DNA of 64,000 bases from Macrostomum hystrix (GCA_950097015.1 CATNEN010000038.1:18052001-18116000), one strand, 5' to 3'. Positions 21,800-34,564 are shown, counted from the first letter of the stretch. The notes: generated by a model from the letters alone, not told the origin. Translations and numbers: made by a program.

Positions 21800-22319
21800 T
21801 TTTAGAGCAAGCGAGGCTATTGTTTCAAGCCTAAAACATAGTGCCAATCAGAAATCAGAGTCGGAGGCTGCAATGAGTCTCATTTCGGACCTTCAATTCT
21901 CAGCGCATAGCTCGTTTGAGTCTCAGGATATCTATGATGCCAAAATAATACAAGGGCCATGATTGCAGCTGGAGGTGGAAGCATTGGAAGCCGATTGTCG
22001 TATTAATATTGCTGATCATCTGTGGCGCGAATCTTTGCTGTTAATCTTCCTATGCTCAGAAAGCGTTGTTCATTTTGTGCAGCTGAAACAATAACTGCAG
22101 ATCAGACTAGATCCGGAAGCTAGGAACAGGAAACATTCCTGATATACGGGCAGCAAGCTTTGTTGTAGAAGCATCTCTATGCAAAATAGAGCCCGAGCGG
22201 TACGAGAAATACTATTCCAGCATCTTACGAGTACATAAAAAAAGATGTATATGTACGAGCGGTAATAAAATTTAGAAGGAAATTGTAGCATTTTTTCGCT
22301 TTAGTTTATGAAACAAGAA
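21800..22319. other. intergenic, nothing recognised
   Basis: No gene seen. It includes the promoter-side flank of the lectin gene. Confidence 0.35.
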
Positions 22320-22985
22320 ACTAAAAAATATGCTTTTCCTAAAAGTCCATTTTTAAGAAACTGCATTTTCTTTAATTGACATATCAAGAAAGTGCATTTC
22401 CTAAAACTACATTTTCAAAAATACTGCATTTTCTAAACTCCCTTATCAAGAAACTGCATTCCCTCAACTCCATTATCAAGAAACTGCATTCCCTCAACTC
22501 CATTATCAAGAAACTGCATTCCCTCAACTCCATTATCAAGAAACTGCATTCCCTCAACTCCCTTACCAAGAAACTGCATTCCCTCAACTCCATTATCAAG
22601 AAACTGCATTCCCTCAACTCCATTATCAAGAAACTGCATTCCCTCAACTCCATTATCAAGAAACTGCATTCCCTCAACTCCATTATCAAGAAACTGCATT
22701 CCCTCAACTCCCTTACCAAGAAACTGCATTCCCTCAACTCCATTATCAAGAAACTGCATTCCCTCAACTCCATTATCAAGAAACAGCATTCCCTCAACTC
22801 CATTATCAAGAAACTGCATTCCCTCAACTCCCTTATCAAGAAAGTACATTACCTAAACTCCCATATTAAAAAATTTCTTATCCTAAACGCCCTTTATAAA
22901 AACCTATTTTTTAAAACCCCCTTATCAAGAAAGTACATCTCCTAAAACTCCCTTATCAAGAAACTGCATTTACTAAAACTACCTT
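22320..22985. repeat. minisatellite, 30-bp unit, decayed at both edges
   Basis: The core 22440-22845 is nearly perfect 30-bp copies of 'tcaagaaactgcattccctc' plus 'aactccatta', with a 'ccctta' variant every fourth or fifth unit. Copies at 22320-22430 and 22850-22985 are progressively diverged: centre homogenised, edges decayed. Open frames on both strands are artefacts of a 30-bp unit divisible by three. Confidence 0.95.
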
Positions 22986-22989
22986 AATT

Positions 22990-23600
22990 AGAAACATATT
23001 TATTATAATAATCTTATCAAGAAACAGCACTTAGGCGTCGCAAAATTTTTTTTATTGAAAACTACTTTCCTATACCATCATTTTTGTAATCTGTTATCTA
23101 CAGAAAGTTTATAGCAGTGTGACCACTGGGTAAATTAATTGAATAAGTTTTTCATTATCGATTTCAGCCATGATTTTACTTGAATAGCATAATATTATTG
23201 TAAAATTTGCATTGAAACAATTTTTATTCTAGCCTTTACTGTGATATAGGTAGTTAACATTTTAGATCAGAAGCAAATTCCACCGGTCCAGCAAAGAATA
23301 ACAATTTTTTAGACGAGATTTTTAGAATATTTGGGAAGATTCAGTGAAACAATCAATGGCGTTATTGAGTCTTTCAGCCAAAAAACGCAGCTGAAATGTG
23401 TGGCTTAGAAACAATTAGAGCTCATATATGCACCGCGTGACAGTGCCTGATATTAAATTCTTACATAAAATGAATAAGATAAAAATGTGACTGCTTGAAA
23501 AATGACAAAAAACTTTTTGTGAAGTTCTAAAGTGAGCTTTTAGAATCAATTTTTTGTAATGAAGTCAAAATTGTCTACCTAGCAAATATAGAATGAGAAA
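22990..23600. other. AT-rich intergenic, nothing recognised
   Basis: No gene or repeat was recognised between the two 30-bp arrays. Confidence 0.4.
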
Positions 23601-23609
23601 AAAACTAGA

Positions 23610-24335
23610 ATTTGGGATCCGAGAGATTTAGTGACTCCTTATGGGGATCTGGGAGATTAAGCGACTTCACATGGGGATCTGGAAGATTTAGTGACTCCTT
23701 ATGGGGATCTGGGAGATTAAGCGACTTCACATGGGGATCTGGAAGATTTAGTGACTCCTTATGGGGATCTGGGAGATTTAGTGACTCCTTATGGGGATCT
23801 GGGAGATTAAGCGACTTCACATGGGGATCTGGGAGATTAAGCGACTTCACATGGGGATCTGGGAGATTAAGCGACTTCACATGGGGATCTGGGAGATTTA
23901 GTGACTCCCTATGGGGATCTGGGAGATTTAGTGACTCCTTATGGGGATCTGGGAGATTAAGCGACTTCACATGGGGATCTGGGAGATTTAGTGACTTCAC
24001 ATGGGGATCTGGGAGATTTAGCGACTTCACATGGGGATCTGGGAGATTTAGTGACTCCCTATGGGGATCTGGGAGATTTAGTGACTCCTTATGGGGATCT
24101 GGGAGATTTAGTGACTCCTTATGGGGATCTGGGAGATTAAGCGACTTCACATGGGGATCTGGGAGATTTAGCGACTTCACATGGGGATCTGGGAGATTTA
24201 GTGACTCCTTATGGGGATCTGAGAGATTTAGTGACTCCTTATGGGGATCTGGGAGATTTAGTGACTCCTTATGGGGATCTGGGAGATTTAGTGACTCCCT
24301 ATGGGGATCTGGGAGATTTAGCGACCGATCGTTGG
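23610..24335. repeat. minisatellite, 30-bp unit, at the 3' end of PFAS
   Basis: 24 or so copies of 'atggggatctgggagattta' plus 'gtgactcctt', with a second unit type ending 'gcgacttcac'. It starts about 85 bp past the PFAS stop codon, and no AATAAA was seen in between, so the PFAS 3' UTR may run into it. The long open frames are artefacts. Confidence 0.95.
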
Positions 24336-24420
24336 AATTAGGGAATTAAAGATCTAATAAACTTGTACTTAAAAATTGTCCAGAAAGGCTCTAGTGCCTC
24401 AGCAACAATTCAAAATCAGA

Positions 24421-27400
24421 TTACTCTGTCTCGCAGCAGAACTCGTAGGCATTGACAAACATTCGCAGCCAGGGCGAAGCCAAGTTGTTGTCCTCGGCAG
24501 CACTGCTCAGCTTGGCCTGCTGGCCAGCCGGGCACTGCCAGGTCAGGATACTGCGCTCCGGATGCGGCATAACGGCCAGATGGCGGCCGCACGGACTGCA
24601 GACGGCGGCGATGCCGCGTGGCGAGCCGTTGGGATTGCTCGGGTAGGTCTCGGTCGGGTCGCCCAGGTGGTCAGCGTAGACTAGAGGCACCCGACCGGAG
24701 GCCAGTAGGCTGTCTGGCGAGGCGCACGAGAATCGGCCCTCGGCGTGGGCGCTCCAGACGCCAAGCCGACTGCCGGACATGCCTCTTAATAGCGGACAGG
24801 CTGTGGGCAGGACCCGGACTGTCGGATAGCGGGACTCGAACCTGCCGCTAAGGTTTGGCTCGAGTTTGACCGGACCTTCTGGGCCATCCAGCCAGCCGAT
24901 GCGTGCCATCAGCTGGCAGCCGTTGCAGACGCCGAGGCTAAATGTATTGGGGCGACGGCGCAGAGCGTCCAGTTGGCGCCGAACACTCGGATGGAATTGC
25001 ACCTGGGCAAAAGTGTGGGACATTGCATCGTGCCTAGTATCAAAATACACACCGTAGCCATCACGAATAAACTGTAGCCTAAAAACATTCACGATAGCCC
25101 TAACACATTCACCGTAGCCCTAACACATTCACCGTAGCCTTAAAACATTCACCGTAGCCTTAAAACATTCAGCGTAGCCCCAAAAGATTAACCGTAGCCC
25201 TAACCATTCACCGTAGCCTTAAAACATTCACCGTAGCCCAAACACATTCACCATAGCCCTAACACATTCACCGTAGCCCTAAAACATTCACCGTAGCCTT
25301 AACATATTAAAAGTAGCCCTAACAATTCACCGTAGCCCGAACACATTCACAATAGCCCGAACACATTCACGGTAGCCCGAACACATTCACCGTAGCCCTA
25401 ACACACCTGAGCAGCCCAGCCTTTAGCGGAGCCAAGCGCATCAGCGTAGCTAAAGCCGCCGACAAAGACCACTCCGCGGCAGGTGGCCAGATTGACGGTG
25501 TCGCAATCGCCGTCGCCGTCGACCTCCCCGGTGGCGGCAGTTTCCAGATCGCCAGTTGTGACATCCAGCACGCGAAAGCCGGCAGCGTAGAATGCGGCCG
25601 CCATCTCCCTGTCGCCGTTTGAGCCCTCCTCGCGCAGGATGGCAACAGTGAAGCGTCGCTCCAAGGCTAGCAGGCGATCAACGCTTGGAAACAGATAGGG
25701 CGGCGTCTCCATGGCAACGTAGGCGCAGGCGCCGGGTTCGGCTAGCTCGGTTAGCAAGTGGCGCAGCTCGGATCTGGCACAGTCGGGCTGGCACTGGACA
25801 AGCTCCAGCCGGTGCGAGCTCTGCTCCCAGGCCTCGCGAAGTTGCGGCATGCTGACACCGTCGAGCAGCTGGTATATTGATGACAATGCTAGCTGACTTA
25901 ATTTTTATCGCTAATCTAATCATGGGAACATTCCAGCCCTTGGAATAGAGTGATTTCAATCACAACGCACTCTACCTAGGACTATATTTAATGGCATCAA
26001 GGCAGAACTTCATGTCGAGACCTTCAATTCTCTGTCCATTGCGCGGGGGTGAGTGGCGGAGCGGTCTACTGCGTTTGCCTATCGCACCAAGGTCCATGAG
26101 CTCAATTCCAAGGCGAGGCCACATTCATTTTGGGCGCAGTCGCGGAGAGAAGGCTTGGGGGCTTGTCGTGCAATTTACAACCTGGAGGGCCAACCTCCAA
26201 GGAACAGTGAGGGTGTACACTGCCTGACGATGAGAGAAAGTCAGGCTAGATGTACACACCTGTTTGAGCGTATGCCTGCGTATGTGTGCGTGTGCTCAGG
26301 AGTCAGCGAAATGGGCAGAATTGCCTCCTCGCTGGCTGCAGTTCTAGTGTCACCAAATGATGTACGCTCGCAGCCCTCCTGCAATTATTTAATTCTTACT
26401 ATTATTATAACTGCTCATTCGCAGACCCTTGAGCACATTGTCAGGCAGTCTGCGCTTTCACTGTTCCTTGGTGTTTGACCCTGATGCGTGCCAAGATCCG
26501 GAAGCCTTTTCTTAAAAGAAATGATCAGATCAAACGCACCACAGTCTCCGTCCGATCATTGCCAGCTTCGAGGACGATCCGCAACGACCCGACGGCCACA
26601 GGTGTCAGGCAGCGCGGCCAGCCGATGACGCGGGCATTAGCCAGACCAGCAGCCGTTAGCCTAGTCAGGATTTCGTCAGCGGCCGACTCAGAAGAGGCCT
26701 GCAGCAGCCATCCGGGCTCCTCGGCCATCAGCCAGGCCGTCGGACACTTGACACCGTCGGGCACTCGGAGCTCCAGGCCGCAAGCGTTTCCAGCGGCTAG
26801 AGCCATCTCTATCGCCGCGACAGCCAGGCCGCCGTCGCTGATGTCGTGCCCGGCTGACAGAAGCTTCGGCGAAGTAGACGACAGCAATGATTGGACGACG
26901 GCGAAACCGGCAGCCAGAAGGCCGGCGTCCGGATTCGGACAGTCGCGGCCAAGGTTGCCGACGCTGGCAAAGTCGGCGCCGCAGCAGCGAGCGAAGGCGG
27001 ACCCGCCTAGGCGGCAGGCGCCTGCGGTGTCACTAAGCGGCACGTGAATCAGGGGGCCACCGAGCGGATCCAACACCGGCTGCAGCGTCAGCGTGATGTC
27101 CGGACAGACAGCATAGACAGACACCACTAGCTGGCCGGGGCTGCGAACCACCTGCGGGACAATGACCGAAGAATGGTTATTGTACAATCCATTCTATTCC
27201 ACCATCGATGGAGATAGACTAGCAATCCATTCTATTCCATCATCGATGGAGATAGACTAGCAATCCATTCTATTCCATCATCGATGGAGATAGACTAGCA
27301 ATCCATTCTATTCCATCATCGATGGAGATAGACTAGCAATCCATTCTATTCCATCATCGATGGAGATAGACTAGCAATCCATTCTATTCCATCATCGATG

Positions 27401-30400
27401 GAGATAGACTAGCAATCCATTCTATTCCATCATCGATGGAGATAGACTAGCAATCCATTCTATTCCTTCATAAATTAGGATAGATTAGCAATCTATCCTA
27501 TTTCTCCATCAATGGAGATAGAAATCCATTCTATTCCTTCTACAGTGAGATAGATTAGCAGTCCTTATATTTCGATCCGGGTTTAGCAATACAGGTAAGC
27601 ACTGATTCGTAGTACCTGCGTCTCCCCTGTAGTCTCATTGGTGACCCTGGCAGCCATGCTAAGCGAGTCCTTGCCACCGTCGATAGCAACGCCGAGCTGT
27701 TTCATGAAGTCCACAATGGCCAGCGCAGTGGACACCAACTGGCCGCCGTCAGCGTCTCGTTTGCCTGGCCACATCCAGTTAGTGGAGCACTTGACATCGG
27801 CCAGGCTGCTGACGCTGGCCATCGCCAGGTTGGTGAGGGCTTCACAGACGGCCATTCTACCAGCGCAGGCCGGATCTAGCAGGCCTTTGATTGGCTGCTC
27901 GCCGATAGCCGTGGCGCCGCCAACTTTATCGAAATAGCTTAGAGCAACAACGGCCACATCGGACAGTGGAGTGTGAAGAGGACCTACGCACTGCTGCTGA
28001 GCAACCAGGCCAGTGACTGAGCGGTCAACCTTGTTAGTGAGAAATCGTTTGCTGCCAACATCGGCACAGGCTAGCACTGATAGCAGGCTGGTGATCAGGC
28101 AGGACTGGATGCTATCCAGCGATGCCAGGGGCTTTGCCTCGTCGAAGGACACGGACTCAGCCAGTCGATAAGGCCGAAGGTTGCCGCAGTCCAGAAGGAA
28201 CTCCTTCTGCGGCACGCTGCTTAGCACGGCATTCAACGGCAGGCAGACTGGAGTGACAGCCGGGTCTAGCCGTTTAGGCCGCTTAGCGCCGGCCACCTCG
28301 CCGCCGTCGGCAGCAGCGAAGCCATCGCCGCAGCCGAAGTTGTACAGCGTTACTATGCCGGTGTCGCGAACAATGCCAACGTCTGTAATAGGGCAGCGCT
28401 CTCTAAGGCCAATCTGTCTGAGTCGCGGCATGAGTTCAGGTGAGACTAGACAGGCGTCCGATTCCTGATATTCGGCGCCCCACAGCTCGAGTGCGCTCAG
28501 GGTCGGATCGCCCAGTTGAAACCTGTCAGCGTAGATGTCAGCGCCGAGAGGCTCACAGATCTCTTTTAGCACGTTGGCGTTGCCTCCTGCGCCCTGGAGA
28601 GGCGGGGAGGTTAAATTTTATAAAGACAGCCTCGAGTTCGATTTCAATGGGACTCACAAGAAAGAGAGGAAAGTGCAGTTCCAATTGCTTGAGGAATCGA
28701 TGAGGTGACTGGAATTGCATTTTGGCAGGTTTAATAACACAATTTGAGGACTCTAGAGGTAGCTACTCGTATCATAATTCGAGGATCTTTGAAGGCATTA
28801 GTGTCAATGTGAGGTGGCAACCTAGACCTACCTGATCGTGAACGCTCTGAATCGGGTTGCCATCCACGCCCAGTTCGGCGCAGGCCCGCACCACCCGATT
28901 AAGCTTGCCGCCCATCTGGGCGTCGCCTCTCTGCACAGCGTTGAAGTCCAGCTCGGCCGCAGCGGCGCCGCCACCGCCTTGAACGCCGACGGAGCTGGCC
29001 GCACCGCCGCCAACGCCGATTCGATATGCCGGACCGCCAAGCTTCACTACAAGGTCGCCGGGATTAGGAGGCCGCTTAGTAACCAAGCCGTCGTCGAGTG
29101 CGCCAATGCCGCCGCTGAACATGACCGGCTTGACCCATTCGCGGCGATCCTTTTGACTGCCTAGCAAGTCGCCGTAGGCTCTGCAGAAGCCGGCAATGAG
29201 CGGCTCGCCGAATTTGTTGCCATAATCGCTGGCGCCGTCGGAGGCTTCAAGCAGGATTCGCCTGGGCCTAGCCATGCCGTCCGGATAGGCCCTAGAGCCG
29301 AAGCGCTCGTTTAAGTCGCCGACGCAGTAGCCAGCGGTGCCGGCGATGGTGTAGCCGCCGCGGCCGGTGGCGTGCACATCGCGGATGCGACCTCCAGCTC
29401 CGGTGGCTGCGCCTTCGAATGGCGCGACGGCGGTGGGAAAATTGTGCGTCTCGGCTGTGAGAATCACGTGACGCAGGGCTGGCTGCGGGAGCAGGCGAAG
29501 GTCGGAGCAGCGGGCTGGGTCGGCCGGGCACAGGACTGGCACCGGGAGGCCGCGAATGGCGCTGCTGTTGTCGCACATGGCCAACACGCTGTTAGGCGCC
29601 GATTCGGCCAATGTTGAAGACACCAACGACATCAGGTGGGGATATTTGTTGCCTAGCAACGGCTCGCGGGTTGCGGCGTCCAGTAGGCGGCCTTTTAAAA
29701 GAATTTTTTTTCGAGTGTTTTGCTAAAGGGCACACATTGTCCACAAGGATCTAAGATTCATAGTGCTGACCTAGTCTTAAGTATTTTATCGCGCACATTG
29801 CTGCGGATTCGAACTCAGGACCATTGTCCTTCAAGTACTGTCTAAGGAACTGACCTTTAAAGAACCAGTGCCGCGAGTGTTCACTATTTGACTGCGCCAA
29901 GTCGAAGCATTCCACGCTAGTGGGATTCCGTCCTATTGTCTCCGCAAACAGCTTAGTGTAATAGTCCAGATCCCAATCGTCCATGGACAGTCCCATGCTG
30001 GCGTTGACTTCAGCCAACGCTAGCCTGCCTCGGCCGCAGATGTCCACCTCGAAGACTGGCTGCGGCTGAGTTCGCAGCACCGCCAGATAAGAATCAGCGG
30101 TCAGTGGCGCCGGGTAGACGGACTGGGTCATTCTATCGCACAGTTGGTCACTGTGAATCAACTCTGTTAGGCATTTGTTAATGGCCCCGTCTGGCCAATT
30201 GCTAATCAATCGGCTGTACACAAATTGATAAACAATCGACGATTCGATTCTCTGAACTGGTGGCGACAGGCCAATACCGGAGCACATGGCTACGCAGTTG
30301 GTTGAGAAGGCAGTGGTAACGCTAAGCCTGGGCCCGACTTCGGCTTGGAATGCGCCGGCATAGCCGTCCTCGCCGGGTGCCAATTCGGCCAACTGGGAGT

Positions 30401-31565
30401 GGGTCTTGTCAGTGCCAAGCAGATAGTACAACTGGCACTGTTGCTCTTCGCTCAGTGAGTCGGAGCATTGCACATAGTAGCAACGCTCAGTAGCTACAGA
30501 CTTAATAGCTGGGCAGGCCTCGCGACTGCTCACTAGCAGGCTGGCTAGCTGGTCGCCAGTGTGACAATCGGCTGAATACAGACGATAGAATGCCTACAAA
30601 CAGCACGACAGACGTCAGTGGCCTCATAATGATTTAATTCTATAGTGACTTTTCCTCAGCCACAATTCACCTTATAAATCCTTTCCCCAGCCTCACGATC
30701 TTATCACAGCTTTCCCTAGCTTGTCTTTATCTTATCACACCTTTCCTCAGCCACTCTATCACACCTTTCTCCAGCCTCCCTAGCTTATCACACATTTCCT
30801 CAGCCACTCTATCACACCTTTCTCCAGCCTCCCTAGCTTATCACACATTTCCTCAGCCACTCTATCACACCTTTCTCCAGCCTCCCTAGCTTATCACACA
30901 TTTCCTCAGCCACTCTATCACACCTTTCTCCAGCCTCCCTAGCTTATCACACATTTCCTCAGCCACTCTATCACACCTTTCTCCAGCCTCCCTAGCTTAT
31001 CACACATTTCCTCAGCCACTCTATCACACCTTTCTCTAGCCTCCCTAGCTTATCACACATTTCCTTAGCCACTATATCACACCTTTCTCCAGCCTCCCTA
31101 GCTTATCACACATTTCCTCAGCCACTCTATCACACCTTTCTCCAGCCTCCCTAGCTTATCACACATTTCCTCAGCCACTCTATCACACCTTTCTCCAGCC
31201 TCCCTAGCTTATCACACATTTCCTCAGCCACTCTATCACACCTTTCTCTAGCCTCCCTAGCTTATCACACATTTCCTTAGCCACTATATCACACCTTTCT
31301 CCAGCCTCCCTAGCTTATCACACATTTCCTCAGCCACTCTATCACACCTTTCTCCAGCCTCCCTAGCTTATCACACATTTCCTTAGCCACTATATCACAC
31401 CTTTCTCCAGCCTCCCTATCTCATCACACCTTTCCTCAGCCACTCTATCACACCTTTCTCCAGCCTCCCTAGCTTATCACACATTTCCTCCATCATCCGT
31501 TATCTTATCACACATTTCCTAAATTATCTTTTTTTACACAACTTTACACTCGAAACGAACCCCAT
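24421..31565 (-). CDS. PFAS: phosphoribosylformylglycinamidine (FGAM) synthase, 7 exons
   Basis: Catalyses step four of de novo purine synthesis in the cytosol: FGAR + glutamine + ATP to FGAM. Exons (complement): 31548-31565, 29771-30593, 28832-29691, 27616-28593, 26540-27151, 25407-25868, 24421-25002; all junctions keep frame, about 1,444 aa (vertebrate enzymes are about 1,340). The N-terminal PurS-like part includes EVGPRLSVTTAFSTN. The linker carries FDLAQSNSEHSRHWFFKGQ. The synthase core has TAETHNFPTAVAPFEGA, GASDYGNKFGEP, MFSGGIG, YRIGVGGGAAS and, after a splice, GAGGNANVLKEI; the second half has RFQLGDPTLSALELWGAEYQ, AIDGGKDSLSMAA and SAGHDISDGGLA. The C-terminal glutaminase has ILREEGSNGDREMA, FVGGFSYAD, the nucleophile Cys in GVCNGCQL, and His/Glu in MPHPERS. 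The 18-nt first exon (MGFVSS) is inferred from phase and a GTAAAG donor and is the least certain part. Confidence 0.95.
25085..25406. repeat. minisatellite, about 20-bp unit, in the last PFAS intron
   Basis: Diverged copies of 'attcaccgtagccctaacac'. On the PFAS strand the array begins at the splice donor itself: the intron starts GTGTGTTAGGGCTACGGTGA, which is a repeat unit. It fills most of the 404-bp intron. Confidence 0.9.
26047..26402 (+). mobile_element. SINE family 1 in a PFAS intron (antisense)
   Basis: The head 'gtgagtggcggagcgg...gagctcaattcc' and full family body are present, with an ATT-rich tail. It lies in intron 25869-26539 and is antisense to PFAS. It accounts for half of that intron. 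Confidence 0.85.
27187..27565. repeat. minisatellite, 38-bp unit, in a PFAS intron
   Basis: Seven near-identical 38-bp units containing 'caatccattctattccatca' and 'tcgatggagatagactag', then decayed copies to 27565. It fills intron 27152-27615. Confidence 0.95.
30690..31495. repeat. minisatellite, 53-bp unit, in PFAS intron 1
   Basis: About 15 copies of a 53-bp unit built from 'cctcagccactctatcacac', 'ctttctccagcctccctagc' and 'ttatcacacattt', with C/T variants (ctctagcc, cttagccactat) recurring in order. It fills the intron between the 18-nt first exon and exon 2. Confidence 0.95.
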
Positions 31566-31841
31566 CTTATTTGAAAAAATTAGCAAATAGAATATTAACA
31601 AAGTAAGTGAAGTCCTTGAAAGTATTTTTTAAAACGTTTGTGAATTTTATTTACAATGTTGTTACTAATTTTATAAACAATCGAAAAATATGCAATATAA
31701 TTTGATGAAAAGGCAGAAAAACGAAAGTAAGCAATGCATTCTCATTCAGTCAATAACACAAAACTGACAAGAGTAACATCAAACTCGAAGCTTTAATAAG
31801 AGAAAAATGCAGAGATGTGACATAAGTTGATTATGAATCTA

Positions 31842-34273
31842 CTATTGCACAGTAGGGTACTGCTGTCTAGGCAGGCGGTCCAATATTTGGCATAGCTCGC
31901 CATGGCTCAGGTAAATTATTGACTCGCGCATTATCACCGGCAAGCTAATCAGACTGTTAACTCGTTTCTGAAAGTGCAAACCGCCAATGCTGCGCCTAAT
32001 CACATTCCTAGCCAATAGGTAGAGCGGCAGCGGTTGGACAAACAGCTGGCCGACCTTGGTGACACGATCGTAGAACACCCTACGCTGACGAACAAAGGAC
32101 TCTTTCTCGGCGTCGTCGTGAAATTTTCGGCCGTGCAAAAACGACGCCACGTGGGAGAAGTCGTTTAAAAAGTCGTCCATTGTAATATTCATGTCCGTCA
32201 GGTGTTTGATCTGAATAAGCGAATATTCAGCAGCATTTGATGTCGATATTTTACAGCTAGGCTAATTGAAGAAACAAACAAATTTTTGTCACGCTGAAGG
32301 ATTTCTATCTCTCCCTAGGGTTGAGATTCGAACTCTTGACTGTTCGAATGGTAAAAAATTAACGCCTTATAGCAGGGGCCAGTTTTTCTGAGATTTTATA
32401 AGTAAAATAACTGCGGCTGTGCCATTGGCTGAAGTTATGAGTATTTTTCGAGATATACATGACTATATTTAATAATAAGAATAAAAAATTAGGAGGATGG
32501 CAGGCTATGGCACATTATTTGGTGACTCTAGACCTGAAGCCAGCGAGGAGGCTATGTTCAGTCCATTTCGCTGACTCATAAGCACACAAAGGCACATATA
32601 GTTACGTAGGCACACACGCGTGAACATCTGCACTGACTTTCACATAGTCAAGCAGTGTGAACTTTCAATGTGTCGCGAAGATTGGCCCTCAAGAGCGAAA
32701 TTGCACGACAACCCCCCCGAGACTTCTCTCCACGACTGCGCCCAAAATCAATGTGGCCTCGCCGCGGAATCGAGCTCAGGGACCTTGGTGCGAGAGTCAA
32801 ATGCGTTAACCATTATCTTGAATGTGTAATCTGATAATTGATTCCTGTAGGCTTTGTTTTCGTGATTTTACTAAAAAAACCCAACAGAATAAAGTATCCC
32901 CATGAATTACCTGTGCCGGAGTACCACTGAATGTGAGAAATAGATTTAGAAATGCATCCTCGTATCCGATAACGTCACAGGCGGTCATAATGTCAACGAG
33001 TAATCTGATCAGACACAGCGAGAACTCTCGCTGATCGGGCCGAATCTTTGGACAACCGACGCAGGTGTCGTGCAGGTGAAATCCATTGCGCAACAATGGC
33101 TCGAGCATCTGAAGGCGCAGTTTAAAATGCGACTTCCAATCTACCTGATGCTGCAGCAGGCAATTCACATTGTTACCAAGCCGTATAAGTTCGGCTAGTT
33201 CGAATTCCATACGATCGAGAACTATTTTCCGACCGAATACCATTCGGGCACCGATGTCGAACCAGAAGGCTAGCAGTGGGAAACGACAGTCCCTGTGGGC
33301 GAAGCCGGTTTTATTAGTGAGGCTTGTGAATGCCTTAGCATATACTAATTGATTTGCTTGCATCGCATGTGTCCACATATGCCTCGACTTTCTTATCGTA
33401 AGGCAGTGCACACTCAAATGTATGTCGCCTCGCCTCGACAAGGATCTGCCAAGAGCATATTTTGCTTGAAGTTTTCCTTCGAGCACAGAGCTGAATGTCC
33501 ATGGACATGATTGTTGCACCAAGCTAGGCTACTTGCAACCCAAGATAAGCTACTTTTTCCAAGAATGAACTTAAACTTGCGTAAGCTTCATATTTTAGAC
33601 TTGTACTAAAAAATAAACTTTAACCAGCAACTTTAAGCCGGTGCATCCGAATTGATTCTGTACTAGAAGATTTTGAAAGTGTTCTTCGTAACTAACTAAA
33701 TTCTTCGGAAACTGAATTTTATGTCGTATTCACAATGCTAATTTAGTTCCACATGCGAGAACAAAGTTGAGCAGTGTATTCGTGCTTTTTGTCGCGAAAA
33801 TGCACCAACTTTCTTGAACATCGCGAAATACTGCATAGTCGTTTGTTGCGCAGTGATGTTTATCATTTTCTTTTAATAAAATGTGTTATGAAAAAAATCG
33901 CGCGTTAATTAAATTGAATGACCCGATCGACCCTAAAAACACACCTGTGCAACGCATAGTCCTCAGCTTCGTCCAGCCTTCGATCCACTCGCTCGACATG
34001 ATGCGGACTGAGTCCGGCAGCAATCAATTGGCGCAGAACATCGAAACTATTCACCTCTAAAGCGTAGGCTAATGGACTAATACACCTGGGTTTGTACATT
34101 GGCGCCATTATTGATCGGTTGTTTTTTATAGGCGAATACCAGCCCCACATCACCTCCTCATTGTTGCCATGATCTCGCAGCAAGCGACTGACCAACTCGG
34201 TTAGTTGGCCAACCTCTTTGGTGTCAACCAGCTGCCGTATTTGCTTTGTCAGCTCGTCGTGCTCTGCAGCATC
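31842..34273 (-). CDS. ankyrin-repeat / SOCS-box (ASB-like) protein, 5' end unresolved
   Basis: Three exons are supported: complement 33945-34273, 32911-33292 and 31842-32210 (359 codons plus stop, all phases compatible). Exon A carries an ankyrin-like helix pair (SPLAYALEVNSFDVLRQLIAAGLSP). Exon B is a helical region (FELAELIRLGNNVNCLLQHQ, FSLCLIRLLVDIMTA). Exon C ends with a SOCS-box-like stretch: LARNVIRRSIGGLHFQKRV followed by LISLPVIMRESIIYL. ASB proteins use the SOCS box to dock on Elongin B/C-Cullin5 as substrate receptors of a ubiquitin ligase; the substrate here is unknown. Exon A has no in-frame start Met at its head, so an upstream exon (beyond the 34.4-35.2 kb arrays) or a trans-spliced leader is needed. 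The stop lies 276 bp before the PFAS start. Confidence 0.6.
32487..32818 (-). mobile_element. SINE family 1 in an ASB intron
   Basis: Reverse copy. The tRNA-like head reads on the minus strand (ggttaacgcatttgactctc ... tgagctcgattcc), then the gcgcag body, then an ATT tail at the 32.49-kb side. It lies in intron 32211-32910, sense to the gene. A second tRNA-like B-box remnant (gagttcgaatctc, minus strand) lies at about 32330. Confidence 0.8.
33355..33470 (-). mobile_element. SINE family 1 fragment
   Basis: Short reverse fragment of the SINE 1 body (complement of 'gataagaaagtcgaggcata' with the adjoining 'gtgcactgcc' block) inside intron 33293-33944. Confidence 0.5.
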
Positions 34274-34364
34274 CTGCAAATAAGTGGCACATTTTTAGAG
34301 TAGATCCGTAACAAACACCAGTCTAAGTAATATTTACCTTAGAAGGCCAAAATCTAGAAACTAG

Positions 34365-34560
34365 AAGAATGATCCTCCTGTACCCCAGAAACTAGGAGAA
34401 TGAACATTTTGTACCCCAGAAACTAGGAGAATGAACATTTGTACCCCAGAAACTAGGAGAATGAACATTTTGTACCCCAGAAACTAGGATAATGAACCTC
34501 CTGTACCCCAGAAACTAGGATAATGAACCTCCTGTACCCCAGAAACTAGGAGAATGAACC
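34365..34560. repeat. minisatellite, 30-31-bp unit, upstream of the ASB-like gene
   Basis: Copies of 'ccccagaaactaggagaatg' plus 'aacattttgta'. It lies next to, and shares 'cagaaacta..agaa.gaac' with, the following 30-bp array, so the two units are probably related by descent. Confidence 0.9.
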
Positions 34561-34564
34561 TCCC

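Noticed and set aside
22376-24349. Open frames of 140-245 codons on both strands
   Set aside because: Both are 30-bp arrays divisible by three; frames are open on both strands at once, typical of repeats rather than genes.
28838-29617. Plus-strand frames and alternative minus frames over PFAS exons
   Set aside because: Shadows of the GC-rich PFAS coding exons.
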